A stretch of 64,000 nucleotides of DNA from Caproicibacterium argilliputei (GTDB lineage: Bacteria > Bacillota > Clostridia > Oscillospirales > Acutalibacteraceae): contig NZ_CP135996.1 in assembly GCF_029211325.2 (NCBI RefSeq), positions 558,001 through 622,000 of the forward strand, written 5' to 3'. Below are positions 1 to 7,952 of the stretch, piece by piece. Position 1 is the first letter of the stretch. Every line of letters starts with the position of its first letter. The position numbers and the translations under genes were made by a program. Below the pieces are notes generated by a model, which had not been told where the DNA came from, did no database searches, and saw only the letters and a program-made list of their open reading frames with translations.

Positions 1-849
1 CAGACCGGCCATGTTGCCGAGCGCGGCTTTTTCCAGGTGCACAGCGCGGTGGTTGGGCATTAAAGTCTGCGGGAGTTTTTGCCGAATGCGGTCCAGAATC
101 AGCGGTTCGTTCATGATGCCGCCGCCCAAAACGACACAGGGCGGGTTCCATGCGTGGATGAGCGAAACCAACCCCCAGAGGATTTCCTCAATCCAGTCCT
201 GTACAATTTGGTACAATTGCGGCTGCTTTGGCAAGCGGGCAAAAACTTCCCGACCGGAAAGCTGCAGGCCGGTTTCTTCCTGCACTCGGCGGCAGAGTGC
301 GCCGGCAGAAGCGTAGGCTTCGTAGCAGCCGTGGCCGCCGCAGGTGCAGGGGAGACCGCCTGCGTGTGTCAGAATGTGACCGAATTCGCCGGCTGCACAG
401 GACGCTCCGTGATAGATGCTGCCGTTCTGCACGATGGCGCCGCCGATGCCGGTGCCGTAGGTCAGGCACAGAAAGCTGTCATAGGGCTTTCCAGCGCCAA
501 AATACGCTTCGCCCAGTGCGGCGGCGTTGACATCGTTTTCCACGGTGACCGGAACGCCGAAGGCTTCTTCCAACAAGCGTTTGACCGGCGTGCCGGTGTA
601 ACCGGGCAGGTTTTCTGTGGCAAACAGAATGGTACCCGAAACCGGATTTACCTGCCCTGCGGTACTGACGGCGATGCGGTCAAAGCTGCCCATGGATTTG
701 AGAATTTTCTGCACAGTCTGCATCAAAGTTTCTGCTCCCAGAAAAGCGTTGGTCGGTGTTTCGGAAACTTCCTTTTGAGAAACCGGCTGACCGGTGTAAA
801 GCAAGGATTTTACTGCGGTTCCGCCGATGTCCAATGCTGCGATTTTCAA
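1..849 (-). CDS. ROK family sugar kinase (partial, 3' end outside window)
   Basis: Predicted cytoplasmic ROK-family kinase phosphorylating a hexose or related sugar with ATP. The N-terminus has the phosphate-binding motif DIGGT (residues 7-11). A ROK cysteine signature CTCGGHGCYE starts near residue 168, after GEFGH, and would bind structural zinc. It begins at a TTG with GGAGGAGG just upstream; no ATG lies near the conserved N-terminus. About 283 codons are visible, so probably only a few C-terminal residues are missing. The exact sugar cannot be told from sequence; a role in glucose, fructose or N-acetyl sugar metabolism is possible. Confidence 0.9.
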   Translation of the reverse strand, partial: MKIAALDIGGTAVKSLLYTGQPVSQKEVSETPTNAFLGAETLMQTVQKILKSMGSFDRIAVSTAGQVNPVSGTILFATENLPGYTGTPVKRLLEEAFGVPVTVENDVNAAALGEAYFGAGKPYDSFLCLTYGTGIGGAIVQNGSIYHGASCAAGEFGHILTHAGGLPCTCGGHGCYEAYASAGALCRRVQEETGLQLSGREVFARLPKQPQLYQIVQDWIEEILWGLVSLIHAWNPPCVVLGGGIMNEPLILDRIRQKLPQTLMPNHRAVHLEKAALGNMAGL

Positions 850-1049
850 GCGGGCACCTCCTCCAGGCAAAGGATTGTTTAACGGTTTTTCTTTTTTCTA
901 TTATCGCGCAGCAGCCGCAAACTTGCAAGGAAACGGCCGTATTCTGAAGGTACTTTCAATTTTTCTTCTGAAACTGCTTTTTTGAAAAATTCGTCGTGGC
1001 AGGCGAATCTGGCCCCGCTTTCGCGGGCAGGGCAGAGGAGGTGAGCAGT

Positions 1050-1346
1050 GTGGAAACGGAAAGACAGCCGGAGACTGCGGCCCTGGCGCTGCAGAGCGCC
1101 CGCTCCGCGCACCATCGTCTGGATCGTCTGGAAGCGGACGTGAAGGATATTCACGCACTGGCGCAGGCAATGGCTGCAACCCAAAAGGAAATGGAAAACA
1201 TGAAGGAGGACATGGGGGATGTCAAAAAAAATCTTGCGGTGCTGACTGCACGGCCGGGCAGAAAATGGGAGCTGCTGGTCAACACGGTCATCGCTTCGGT
1301 TTCAACGGGTTTGGTAAGTGCGGCTTTGGTTTTGTTTTTGAAGTGA
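1050..1346 (+). CDS. XhlA-like small phage lysis-associated membrane protein (orphan copy)
   Basis: About 98 residues: an N-terminal coiled-coil-like stretch (SAHHRLDRLEADVKDI) and one C-terminal hydrophobic segment ending VLFLK. It resembles the XhlA/haemolysin-type proteins next to phage holins. The start is GTG at 1050 with GAGGAGGTG seven bases before; a longer reading from 996 lacks a binding site. It is clearly homologous to the prophage gene at 44586-44873 and has the same partner downstream, a holin. No lysin or other phage gene is beside it, so it is either a relic of another prophage or a domesticated export/lysis pair. Confidence 0.75.
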   Translation: METERQPETAALALQSARSAHHRLDRLEADVKDIHALAQAMAATQKEMENMKEDMGDVKKNLAVLTARPGRKWELLVNTVIASVSTGLVSAALVLFLK

Positions 1347-1359
1347 GGAGGAAGTTTTT

Positions 1360-1812
1360 ATGAGTTTGACAGCAGCAATTGTGGTGGTGGCTTCGGCAGT
1401 TTGCCTGGTGGCGGTTTGCTGGTTGGTGCACACACTTGGCAAGAACGAAACAACGGTTTTGAAGGGGCTGACGGCGGCGGGAACTGCCGCGGAGGCGGCG
1501 GATAAACTTACAGATGCACTGAAAGAGGTGCTGCCGGACAACAAAGGGGTTTTGCTGCTCGACAAAATTGTAGATTACGCAAAAATCGGGGTGCAGGCGG
1601 CGGAGCAGCTGGCAAAAAGCGGGCAGATTGATGCCAAGGCCCGCAAGGAAACCGCTACCAACTATCTGCTGGCGGTTCTGAAAGCGGCAGGGGTGGAGGT
1701 AACGCCGGAAATCCAAACGGCGATTGATGGTGCGGTAGAGTGCGCCGTCGCCGCGCTGCCGGCTTCCAATCTTGCGGCGCAGCTGCAGGAAATCACAAAG
1801 CAGGGTTCCTGA
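1360..1812 (+). CDS. Phage holin, LLH-type (orphan copy)
   Basis: 150 residues: one strongly hydrophobic N-terminal segment (residues 3-25) followed by a long amphipathic, Ala/Lys-rich domain. This is the layout of phage holins of the LL-H type, which form membrane lesions. It starts 13 bases after the XhlA-like gene, behind AGGAGGAAG. It is a paralogue of the prophage gene at 44889-45338, with the same gene order and each followed by a terminator. A role in secretion (as for TcdE-like holins) rather than lysis is possible but inferred only from the lack of a neighbouring lysin. Confidence 0.75.
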   Translation: MSLTAAIVVVASAVCLVAVCWLVHTLGKNETTVLKGLTAAGTAAEAADKLTDALKEVLPDNKGVLLLDKIVDYAKIGVQAAEQLAKSGQIDAKARKETATNYLLAVLKAAGVEVTPEIQTAIDGAVECAVAALPASNLAAQLQEITKQGS

Positions 1813-1824
1813 ATTTGCCCGTGA

Positions 1825-1860
1825 CCGCCGCAGAGTTTCAGTTCTGCGGCGGCCTTTTTT
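1825..1860 (+). terminator. Rho-independent terminator after orphan holin
   Basis: Perfect 10-bp arms CCGCCGCAGA / TCTGCGGCGG (1825-1834 and 1843-1852) with an 8-nt loop, followed by a T6 run at 1855-1860. It ends the XhlA-like/holin unit. Confidence 0.9.
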
Positions 1861-2020
1861 GGCGTTTGCAGCGGAAACCAAGAAATATCTCTAATAATTC
1901 CGGTGCTTTTTCTGTAAATCTTCCGATAGGAATTTTATACGGAAAACGGTTATAATGAAACAGGAAATTTCTCTGGTTGGTTTACGAAGCGTAACGAACC
2001 GGAATTTTGGAGGCAGATAC

Positions 2021-4192
2021 ATGGGCAAAGCAGAGGAAACCCGCTTTTGGGAGCACGCGAAAGAGCTGACCGCACAGATGACGTTGGAGGAAAAGGTCGG
2101 TATGCTGCACGGCGCGCAGCTGTTCTGCACAGCGGGGGTGCCGCGCCTTGGCATTCCGCCGCTGAAACTGTCAGACGGGCCGATGGGCGTGCGCAACGAA
2201 ATCCACGGTGACCACTGGGAGCCGGTTGGCCTGCCGGATGACTATGTGACCTACCTGCCGAGCAACAGTGCCGTTGCCGCGACCTGGAACCCGCAGCTCG
2301 CCCGCGAAACCGGCAGAGTGCTGGGAGAGGAGGCGCGCGGGCGTGGCAAAGACGTGATTCTTGCGCCGGGCATTAACCTGAAGCGCAGCCCCCTCTGCGG
2401 CAGAAACTTTGAATATATGAGCGAAGACCCCTGCCTGACCAAAAATCTGGCAGTGCCGCTGATTGAGGGCATACAGGAGTCGGATGCGGCGGCGTGTGTG
2501 AAGCACTTTGCGCTCAACAATCAGGAAACCGAGCGCCTGCAGGTGGATGTGCAGGTTAACAAACGCGCCCTACACGAGCTGTACCTGCCATCGTTCCGTG
2601 CGTGCGCACGGGTTTCCTACACCATGATGAGTGCGTACAACCGGTTGTTTGGCGAGTTCTGCAGCCAGAGCAAGGCGCTGCTCAACAACTTGCTGCGGCG
2701 GCAGTGGCGCTACCGCGGCGTGGTGATTTCCGACTGGGGCGCGGTGCATGACACCCAGCTTGCGGCAGAAGGCGGACTGGATATTGAAATGTCCGTGACG
2801 GACAATTTTGACCAGTATTATCTGGCACAGCCGCTTTGTGAAGCGGTTCGCGCGGGTAAAATTTCTGAGTCGCTGCTCGATGAAAAAGTGGAGCGGATTC
2901 TGGTGCTGATGCAGAAACTGCATATGCTGGATGGCGCGGAGCGCAAGGCAGGCTGCTACGATACGGCGGCGCACCGGGCGGCGGCGTTGGACACGGCGCG
3001 GGAGTCGGTGGTACTGCTGAAAAATGAGGGTGGCTTGCTGCCACTGCAAAAAAAGAAGCTGAAAAAGCTTTTGGTCATCGGGGATAACGCGGTGCGTACC
3101 CATGCGCCGGGCGGCGGCAGCGCGGAGATTAAAGCGCTGTACGAAGTGACACCGCTGCTGGGCATCAAGGCAGTGCTCGGCGGCAATACCGAGGTGCGCT
3201 GGGTCAGCGGCTACTGTCCGGACGCAGAGACCGACCAGGGCAGCACCGCGTGGCAGGCGGAAAGCCTCAAGGAAAATGCGGGCAAAACTCTCAAATCGGT
3301 GTTAGCATCGCTGCAGAAAAAGCGGCAGGCTCTGCGGGAGGAGGCACGGAAGCTCGCCGAAGAGTACGAGAATGTGGTGCTGGTGTGCGGCTTAAACCAC
3401 CGGCAGGATACCGAAGGTGGCGACCGCAGCAGCATGGAGCTGCCGTATGAACAGGATCGGCTGATTGCTGAAGTGCTTGCGGTGAATCCGAATGCCATAG
3501 TTGTGCTGACTGGCGGTTCGCCGGTTGAGATGGGTCGGTGGCTGCCGCAGGCGAAGGCAGTTGTCTGGGGTTGGTACGCCGGCATGGAGGGTGGTCGTGC
3601 GCTTGCCGAAGTGCTGTTCGGCGATGTGAATCCCAGCGGCAAGCTGCCGGAAACCTTTGCAAAGCGGCTGCAGGACTGCCCTGCCCACAGCATTGGGGAA
3701 TTTCCCGGCGGCAAGACGGTGTACTATCATGAAGGAATATTCGTGGGCTACCGGCACTTTGATACAGTTTCTGTGGAGCCGGAATTTTGTTTCGGACATG
3801 GGCTTTCCTACACGACTTTCCGGTACGACCATCTTTCTGTACAGCTGGAGGAGGGCGAAAACAGCCTGCGTGCCGTGGCGGTCTGCACTGTGACCAACAC
3901 CGGCAGCTGCGCGGGCAAAGAAACCGTGCAGTTGTATGTGCGCGATCCGGTGTGCAGCGCGGCACGTCCGGCAAAGGAACTGCGCGGTTTTCAAAAGCTT
4001 TTCCTTGCACCGGGAGAAACCGGAACCGTGGAAATCCCGCTGTCTGCGGCAGACTTTTCGTTTTATGATCCGGAACTGCAGGTTTTTGTGGCAGAGCCGG
4101 GCGAGTTTCAGCTTTTGGCGGGCAGCTCTTCGCGCGATATCCGCCTGCGCGAATCTTTGCGCACGGTTTACCGTCACATCACAGCGGAGTGA
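2021..4192 (+). CDS. Glycoside hydrolase family 3 beta-glycosidase
   Basis: 723 residues, no signal peptide, so probably cytoplasmic. It releases terminal beta-linked sugars (glucose, xylose or similar) from imported oligosaccharides. The GH3 barrel comes first, with the nucleophile aspartate in VVISDWGA (Asp about residue 238). The alpha/beta sandwich domain follows, then a C-terminal fibronectin III-like domain (from about YYHEGIFVGYRHF to the end). The start chosen is ATG 2021 after GGAGGCAG; an upstream in-frame ATG at 1955 overlaps a TATAAT box (1951-1956) and has no binding site. Full length for the family. It stands alone between two terminators. Confidence 0.93.
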   Translation: MGKAEETRFWEHAKELTAQMTLEEKVGMLHGAQLFCTAGVPRLGIPPLKLSDGPMGVRNEIHGDHWEPVGLPDDYVTYLPSNSAVAATWNPQLARETGRVLGEEARGRGKDVILAPGINLKRSPLCGRNFEYMSEDPCLTKNLAVPLIEGIQESDAAACVKHFALNNQETERLQVDVQVNKRALHELYLPSFRACARVSYTMMSAYNRLFGEFCSQSKALLNNLLRRQWRYRGVVISDWGAVHDTQLAAEGGLDIEMSVTDNFDQYYLAQPLCEAVRAGKISESLLDEKVERILVLMQKLHMLDGAERKAGCYDTAAHRAAALDTARESVVLLKNEGGLLPLQKKKLKKLLVIGDNAVRTHAPGGGSAEIKALYEVTPLLGIKAVLGGNTEVRWVSGYCPDAETDQGSTAWQAESLKENAGKTLKSVLASLQKKRQALREEARKLAEEYENVVLVCGLNHRQDTEGGDRSSMELPYEQDRLIAEVLAVNPNAIVVLTGGSPVEMGRWLPQAKAVVWGWYAGMEGGRALAEVLFGDVNPSGKLPETFAKRLQDCPAHSIGEFPGGKTVYYHEGIFVGYRHFDTVSVEPEFCFGHGLSYTTFRYDHLSVQLEEGENSLRAVAVCTVTNTGSCAGKETVQLYVRDPVCSAARPAKELRGFQKLFLAPGETGTVEIPLSAADFSFYDPELQVFVAEPGEFQLLAGSSSRDIRLRESLRTVYRHITAE

Positions 4193-4275
4193 CTGCCGGC
4201 AGGTATTGCTTATACGTTTGAAAGTGCGGGACGGCCTCTGCACTTTCTGCTTTTCATATCATTCCCAAAAGGAAA

Positions 4276-4310
4276 GAGCACCGCACGGTTTTTGAAGCCG
4301 TGCGGTGCTC
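4276..4310. terminator. Bidirectional terminator
   Basis: Perfect 13-bp inverted repeat GAGCACCGCACGG / CCGTGCGGTGCTC around a 9-nt loop, lying between the convergent GH3 gene and the leftward ABC operon. T-rich sequence follows on the minus strand (TTTCCTTTT). Confidence 0.8.
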
Positions 4311-4330
4311 GTCATTTGGATAGCTGATTT

Positions 4331-4948
4331 TTATTTTTTCTGCGCTTTGTAAAACCGGACAGACAGGAAAACGGAAAGTGCCTGCAGCGCAGCGACCGCC
4401 ACGCAGGCAATCACGATGAACAGACTTTCAGACATTGCAGGGAAATGCAGGGAACCGTCGTTGACAGCAAAATAGGCGCCGGCGACACCGCCCAGAATGG
4501 CACAAAGACCGATAAAGACCAGGCGTCCCTTTTCTACGCCAAAGCGATAGACGAATGGCAGTTCAATTGCCAGAAACAGCAGACCGCACAAAACACTTAG
4601 ACCGATTTGCAGAGCTTCTTCGTTAAAATTGGTGCCATCTTTGAAAACAAGCATTTTAAAGACACCGCCGAGAATGGCAACCGGCACAGAACCGGCCATC
4701 AGCAAGTACCCCAGCACATACTTGCTCATGACGGCGGAGGTTTCGGGGTAGGGCAGCATCCGCGCGTAGGTGTCCCACTTGGCGCGGTCATCATATGCCA
4801 AGGCGGTAAAGGGCAGCAAGGCCGCGTAGACAATGGCAAAAACAGTCATAGACGTTCCCGGAAGAAACGCAAATAGAACAATTAGCACTAGAAAAACTTT
4901 CATTTGCTTGATGATGACATAAAAATCTTTTAATAACAGTGCTTTCAT
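4331..4948 (-). CDS. ABC-2 type transporter permease (second of pair)
   Basis: 205 residues with about six hydrophobic segments. It begins MKALLLKDFYVIIKQ, typical of small ABC-2 permeases of YtrA/YtrB-type operons, and ends LSVRFYKAQKK. It is a paralogue of the preceding gene (4980-5601), with the same N- and C-terminal motifs. It is last in the operon GntR - ATPase - permease - permease and would form the membrane part of an exporter, perhaps for an antimicrobial peptide or cell-envelope compound. The substrate is unknown. Confidence 0.85.
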   Translation of the reverse strand: MKALLLKDFYVIIKQMKVFLVLIVLFAFLPGTSMTVFAIVYAALLPFTALAYDDRAKWDTYARMLPYPETSAVMSKYVLGYLLMAGSVPVAILGGVFKMLVFKDGTNFNEEALQIGLSVLCGLLFLAIELPFVYRFGVEKGRLVFIGLCAILGGVAGAYFAVNDGSLHFPAMSESLFIVIACVAVAALQALSVFLSVRFYKAQKK

Positions 4949-4979
4949 ATCGAAAAATCCTCCTCTGTAAAAGCAGCGG

Positions 4980-5601
4980 TCAGTATTCTTTGTTACTGTA
5001 GAAACGAACAGAAAGAAAAATGGAAACGACGTTCAGCAGAACGGCGGTAATACCCAATAGAATCCAGGCAAGCGGGGAAACCTGCAGGAAGAAAGCTTTT
5101 AGGCAACGGGTCTGTGTGGGAAAAGTAAAAAGAAGCGCACAAACGATGCAGAGAACAGTCACCACCCACTGGCTCTTCCGGATGTCGAAACGGATTTCAA
5201 AGGGCATACAGACCGCCAGAAAAAGCAGCCCAATCAAGCCCCCCGGCAGCAGAAAGGCGCGGCAGAAAACAGCAGGGGTAACGACATTTTCTAGCAAAGA
5301 TCCGAGTATCTGGGAACTGAAGAAGGCAAGCACAGCAGTCAGAAACTGCAGAATATACACCAGAAAATACTTGCTGAAAACCACCTGAAAAGCACTGCAC
5401 GGCATGGTGCGTGCCAAACGGTCCCATTTTACATCCGAATCGGAAAGCAAAAGCGTGAAGGTTAAGCAGGTGATATAAGTCATTTCAAAGGTGAACAGAT
5501 AGCTGTTTGGCAGCAGCAGCACAGGAAAAAACAGAATGAACAAAAAGAGTTTCAGCTTTCCTGTCAGAATGTAAAAAATCTTTCAGCAGCGGCCCTCTCA
5601 T
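4980..5601 (-). pseudogene. ABC-2 type permease with one-base frameshift near its start
   Basis: The ATG at 5601 overlaps the stop of the ATPase gene (ATGA), and the first residues read MRGPLLKDF, matching the MKALLLKDF of the downstream paralogue. The frame then runs off within a T6 run (A6 at 5573-5578 on the plus strand). Removing one T would restore MRGPLLKDFYILTGKLK and the roughly 190 following codons, which end LSVRFYSNKEY. As written, the long frame only has an internal start at 5543. This is a disrupted gene, a slippage-expressed gene or a sequencing error. About 206 residues if corrected, with six hydrophobic segments. Confidence 0.8.
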
Positions 5602-6458
5602 TTTGCAGACCTTTCCTTTGCCAGAAAAACAATGATATCTTCAATGCTGGCGTAGTCCACTTTCAAATCCGCGGGCACTTTGCTGCGCAAAACCAGCGCT
5701 TCTGCGCCGCCGTATTTAGAGGTGCGGGTGCCGCCTTGAACCGCAGACTTCGGCAGAGCAGCCAATTCCTCTTTGCTGCAGTGCACCACCCCGTAGGTTT
5801 CAAGCAGGCGGTCTTTTTCCTCGCAGAACAGCAGCTTGCCCTTGTGCAGAAACGCGATATAGTCACAGAGCTTTTCGAGGTCGCTCACGATGTGAGAGGA
5901 CATCAAGATGGAGTGGCTTTCGTCCTGCCGGGTAAAGTCGTTGAAAATATCCAAAATTTCATCGCGCACAATCGGGTCCAGACCGCCGGTGGCTTCGTCC
6001 AGCACCAGCAGCTTTGGGGAATGAGAAAGCGCTGCCGCGATGGCGAGCTTCATTTTCATGCCGCGGGAAAAGTCCTTGAAGGCTTTCTTTTCCGGCAGGG
6101 CAAATTTTTTGAGGTAGTCAAAGTACATGGCCTCGTCCCAGCGGGCAAAGGTGTATTTCATGACATTGTTCACCTGCTTGGCAGTCAGCATTTCGGGAAA
6201 ATTCGCCTCGTCCAGCACAACGCCGATGTCTTCTTTGACCGCTTGAAATGCGGGCAGGCGGTTGTCGGTGCCGAGCACCGAAATTTCGCCGCTGTCCCGG
6301 CGGGCAGTGTTCATAATCATGCGGATGGTGGTGCTTTTTCCGGCGCCGTTTTCACCAATGAGGCCGAGGATACAGCCGGACGGCAGGGAAAAGCTGACAT
6401 TGTCGAGCGAAAAGTCTTTGTAGTGTTTGCTCAGATTTTTGATTTCGATGGCGTTCAA
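5598..6458 (-). CDS. ABC transporter ATP-binding protein (YtrB-type)
   Basis: 286 residues. Walker A GENGAGKST lies near residues 36-44, a divergent signature in DFSRGMKMKLAIAAAL, and Walker B LLVLDEATGGLDP follows. It would energise the two small ABC-2 permeases encoded downstream. The start is TTG at 6458, directly behind the GntR stop with AGGAGG inside the end of that gene, so translation is coupled. The ATPase stop overlaps the permease start by four bases. Confidence 0.93.
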   Translation of the reverse strand: MNAIEIKNLSKHYKDFSLDNVSFSLPSGCILGLIGENGAGKSTTIRMIMNTARRDSGEISVLGTDNRLPAFQAVKEDIGVVLDEANFPEMLTAKQVNNVMKYTFARWDEAMYFDYLKKFALPEKKAFKDFSRGMKMKLAIAAALSHSPKLLVLDEATGGLDPIVRDEILDIFNDFTRQDESHSILMSSHIVSDLEKLCDYIAFLHKGKLLFCEEKDRLLETYGVVHCSKEELAALPKSAVQGGTRTSKYGGAEALVLRSKVPADLKVDYASIEDIIVFLAKERSAK

Positions 6459-6836
6459 TTATAACTCCTCCTTGGATAAAGCGCGGTACAAGTTGATAAC
6501 CTCTTCTGTAGAAAGGCCGCAGGCCTTGGCGAGCGAATGGACATCGTGCAGTTTGGATTCCACTTCCCGGCGCGTTTCTTCCTGCATATGCCGGATGTTT
6601 TTTCGGGTGGCAAAGCAGCCTTTTCCGGCCACGGTGTAAACAAGCCCTTCCTGTTCCAATTCATCATAGGCGCGCTTGGTGGTGATGACGCTGATGCGCA
6701 GGTCGCGGGCCAGTGCGCGGATGGACGGGAGAATATCTCCCTCGTGCAGCTGTCCGGAGAGAATCAGCGCTTTAATTTGGGTGTGGATTTGGTTGTAAAT
6801 CGGCTGACCGGACGCAGAACTGATCAGAATTTCCGT
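6459..6836 (-). CDS. GntR-family repressor, YtrA subfamily, apparent ACG start
   Basis: About 125 residues: an N-terminal winged helix (PIYNQIHTQIKALILSGQL ... DILPSIRALARDL) and the short C-terminal dimerisation arm of YtrA proteins. It would repress the ABC operon it leads. Family members start Met-x-Ile about 11 residues before the PIY motif; here that position is ACG (6834-6836), seven bases after a perfect AGGAGG. No ATG, GTG or TTG lies in frame between the promoter and this point. Longer readings start upstream of the -35 box at 6896-6901. ATT at 6828 is another option. Confidence 0.85.
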   Translation of the reverse strand, partial: TEILISSASGQPIYNQIHTQIKALILSGQLHEGDILPSIRALARDLRISVITTKRAYDELEQEGLVYTVAGKGCFATRKNIRHMQEETRREVESKLHDVHSLAKACGLSTEEVINLYRALSKEEL

Positions 6837-6851
6837 GGGAGAGCCTCCTTC

Positions 6852-6901
6852 CTGTTCATTACTGTATATGAACAGTATACACAGTTTTGTGGTGCTGTCA
6901 A
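6852..6901 (-). promoter_or_regulatory. Promoter and probable YtrA-type operator of the ABC operon
   Basis: On the minus strand TTGACA (6896-6901), a 16-bp spacer and TATACT (6874-6879) form a near-consensus sigma-A promoter. Beside the -10 box lies a perfect inverted repeat CTGTTCAT-N8-ATGAACAG (6852-6875), where a bound repressor would block transcription. Autoregulation by the GntR protein is inferred from position. Confidence 0.8.
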
Positions 6902-6970
6902 GTATCGGAGCATTTCTTTCTATGAAAATTTGTGTTATACTGTCCAAAAACGGGAAGGAGCAGACCCAGC

Positions 6971-7654
6971 ATGAGAAAAGACAGATACGGGAAAAAAGAC
7001 CAGGACGAAACCCAGTACATTCCGCGGGAAGACCTGGATCAAACCGATGAAGATACGCGGGATTTTACCGAAGACGGATATGATGAGCAGGCATACGACC
7101 CTTATGATGAGGAGCAGCCGGAACAGGAATATCCCTATGAGGGGGATACGGGATATTACGAAGACAGGCAGCAACCGGTGGAGGACCCCGGCAGCGGCAG
7201 CCGCCCGCTTTGGATTGCGGGTGTTGTGGTTGCGGTGATTGTTGCGGTGCTGCTGCTTGCTGTGGTGGGGCGTTCCTGCAGTGTGGCAAACGACACGGCG
7301 TCTTCCGCGCCTTCCTCGGCGCTCAGTTCTGCGGCTCCTTCCGCGCAGCAGGGTGTGGTGCAGCAGGACAGTAGTATGGCGCAGGACGGCACCCGGGACA
7401 ATGCCGCCGAACCGGAGCAAAGTGAACCGCAGCGGTCGGAAAGCACGCCGGAACCACAGGAAAGCAAAGCGGAACAGTCAGAGGAAAGCACACCACAGGA
7501 GCCGGAAAGCGAGACAGAAGCAGTACAGAGTACCGCGCCGGAGGCATCCTCTTCCAGTGAGCCGGAACAGCCGGAAAGCCAGGAAGCGCCAGCGGGGCAG
7601 AACGGTGGCATTACGCCGGTACCAGAGTCCACACCGGCTGACAGCGCCGCATAG
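6971..7654 (+). CDS. Bitopic membrane protein with acidic cytoplasmic and Ser/Glu/Pro-rich outer tails
   Basis: 227 residues; no family recognised. Residues 1-78 are very acidic and tyrosine-rich, then a single membrane segment (about 80-100, WIAGVVVAVIVAVLLLAVV). A low-complexity extracellular tail rich in Ser, Glu, Pro and Gln follows. ATG 6971 follows GGAAGGAG at a normal distance, and TATACT at 6936-6941 may be its -10 box. The gene diverges from the GntR operon. The tail looks like a spacer through the cell wall; no enzymatic motif is visible. Confidence 0.7.
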   Translation: MRKDRYGKKDQDETQYIPREDLDQTDEDTRDFTEDGYDEQAYDPYDEEQPEQEYPYEGDTGYYEDRQQPVEDPGSGSRPLWIAGVVVAVIVAVLLLAVVGRSCSVANDTASSAPSSALSSAAPSAQQGVVQQDSSMAQDGTRDNAAEPEQSEPQRSESTPEPQESKAEQSEESTPQEPESETEAVQSTAPEASSSSEPEQPESQEAPAGQNGGITPVPESTPADSAA

Positions 7655-7745
7655 CCGGCACGATGCGCGGGGAAAGACTAATGTTCGTTGGACGACTCAC
7701 AGTGTTTGACAGAGTGTAAGAGTGTTTGCAATTTTGTAAATGTAT

Positions 7746-7811
7746 AAAAAGCCATGGGGCATCGGTGAGGGAATGGTAACGGAACCATTCATTCAATCGG
7801 TGCCCCATGGC
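7746..7811 (-). terminator. Long hairpin terminator of the leftward GH43 gene
   Basis: Perfect 11-bp arms GCCATGGGGCA (7751-7761) and TGCCCCATGGC (7801-7811) enclose a second inner stem AATGGT/ACCATT. Read leftward, the stem is followed by TTTTTATA (7743-7750). The rightward side has no T run, so it serves the minus-strand gene. Bases 7655-7952 hold no gene. Confidence 0.75.
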
Positions 7812-7952
7812 ATAAAGAAAGGATATCACAAATTTTCAGGGATTACTGCAGGAAGGTATGGCAGAACGCAGGATATCGGCGTAAAGAACCCCTTTGCTAA
7901 GTATCTTCCTGCCGGCAGCGGCTGACAGCAGGAGGGAGAGTGATTTTTTATC

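Noticed and set aside
3392..4243. 283-codon open frame antisense to GH3, and other long antisense frames over GC-rich genes
   Set aside because: They lack ribosome binding sites and family features and lie wholly under well-supported genes.
5571..5590. Programmed -1 frameshift at T TTT TTA in the ABC permease
   Set aside because: The heptamer is in the right phase for -1 slippage, but the -1 frame meets TGA within four codons. The permease needs the +1 frame, so this cannot rescue it.
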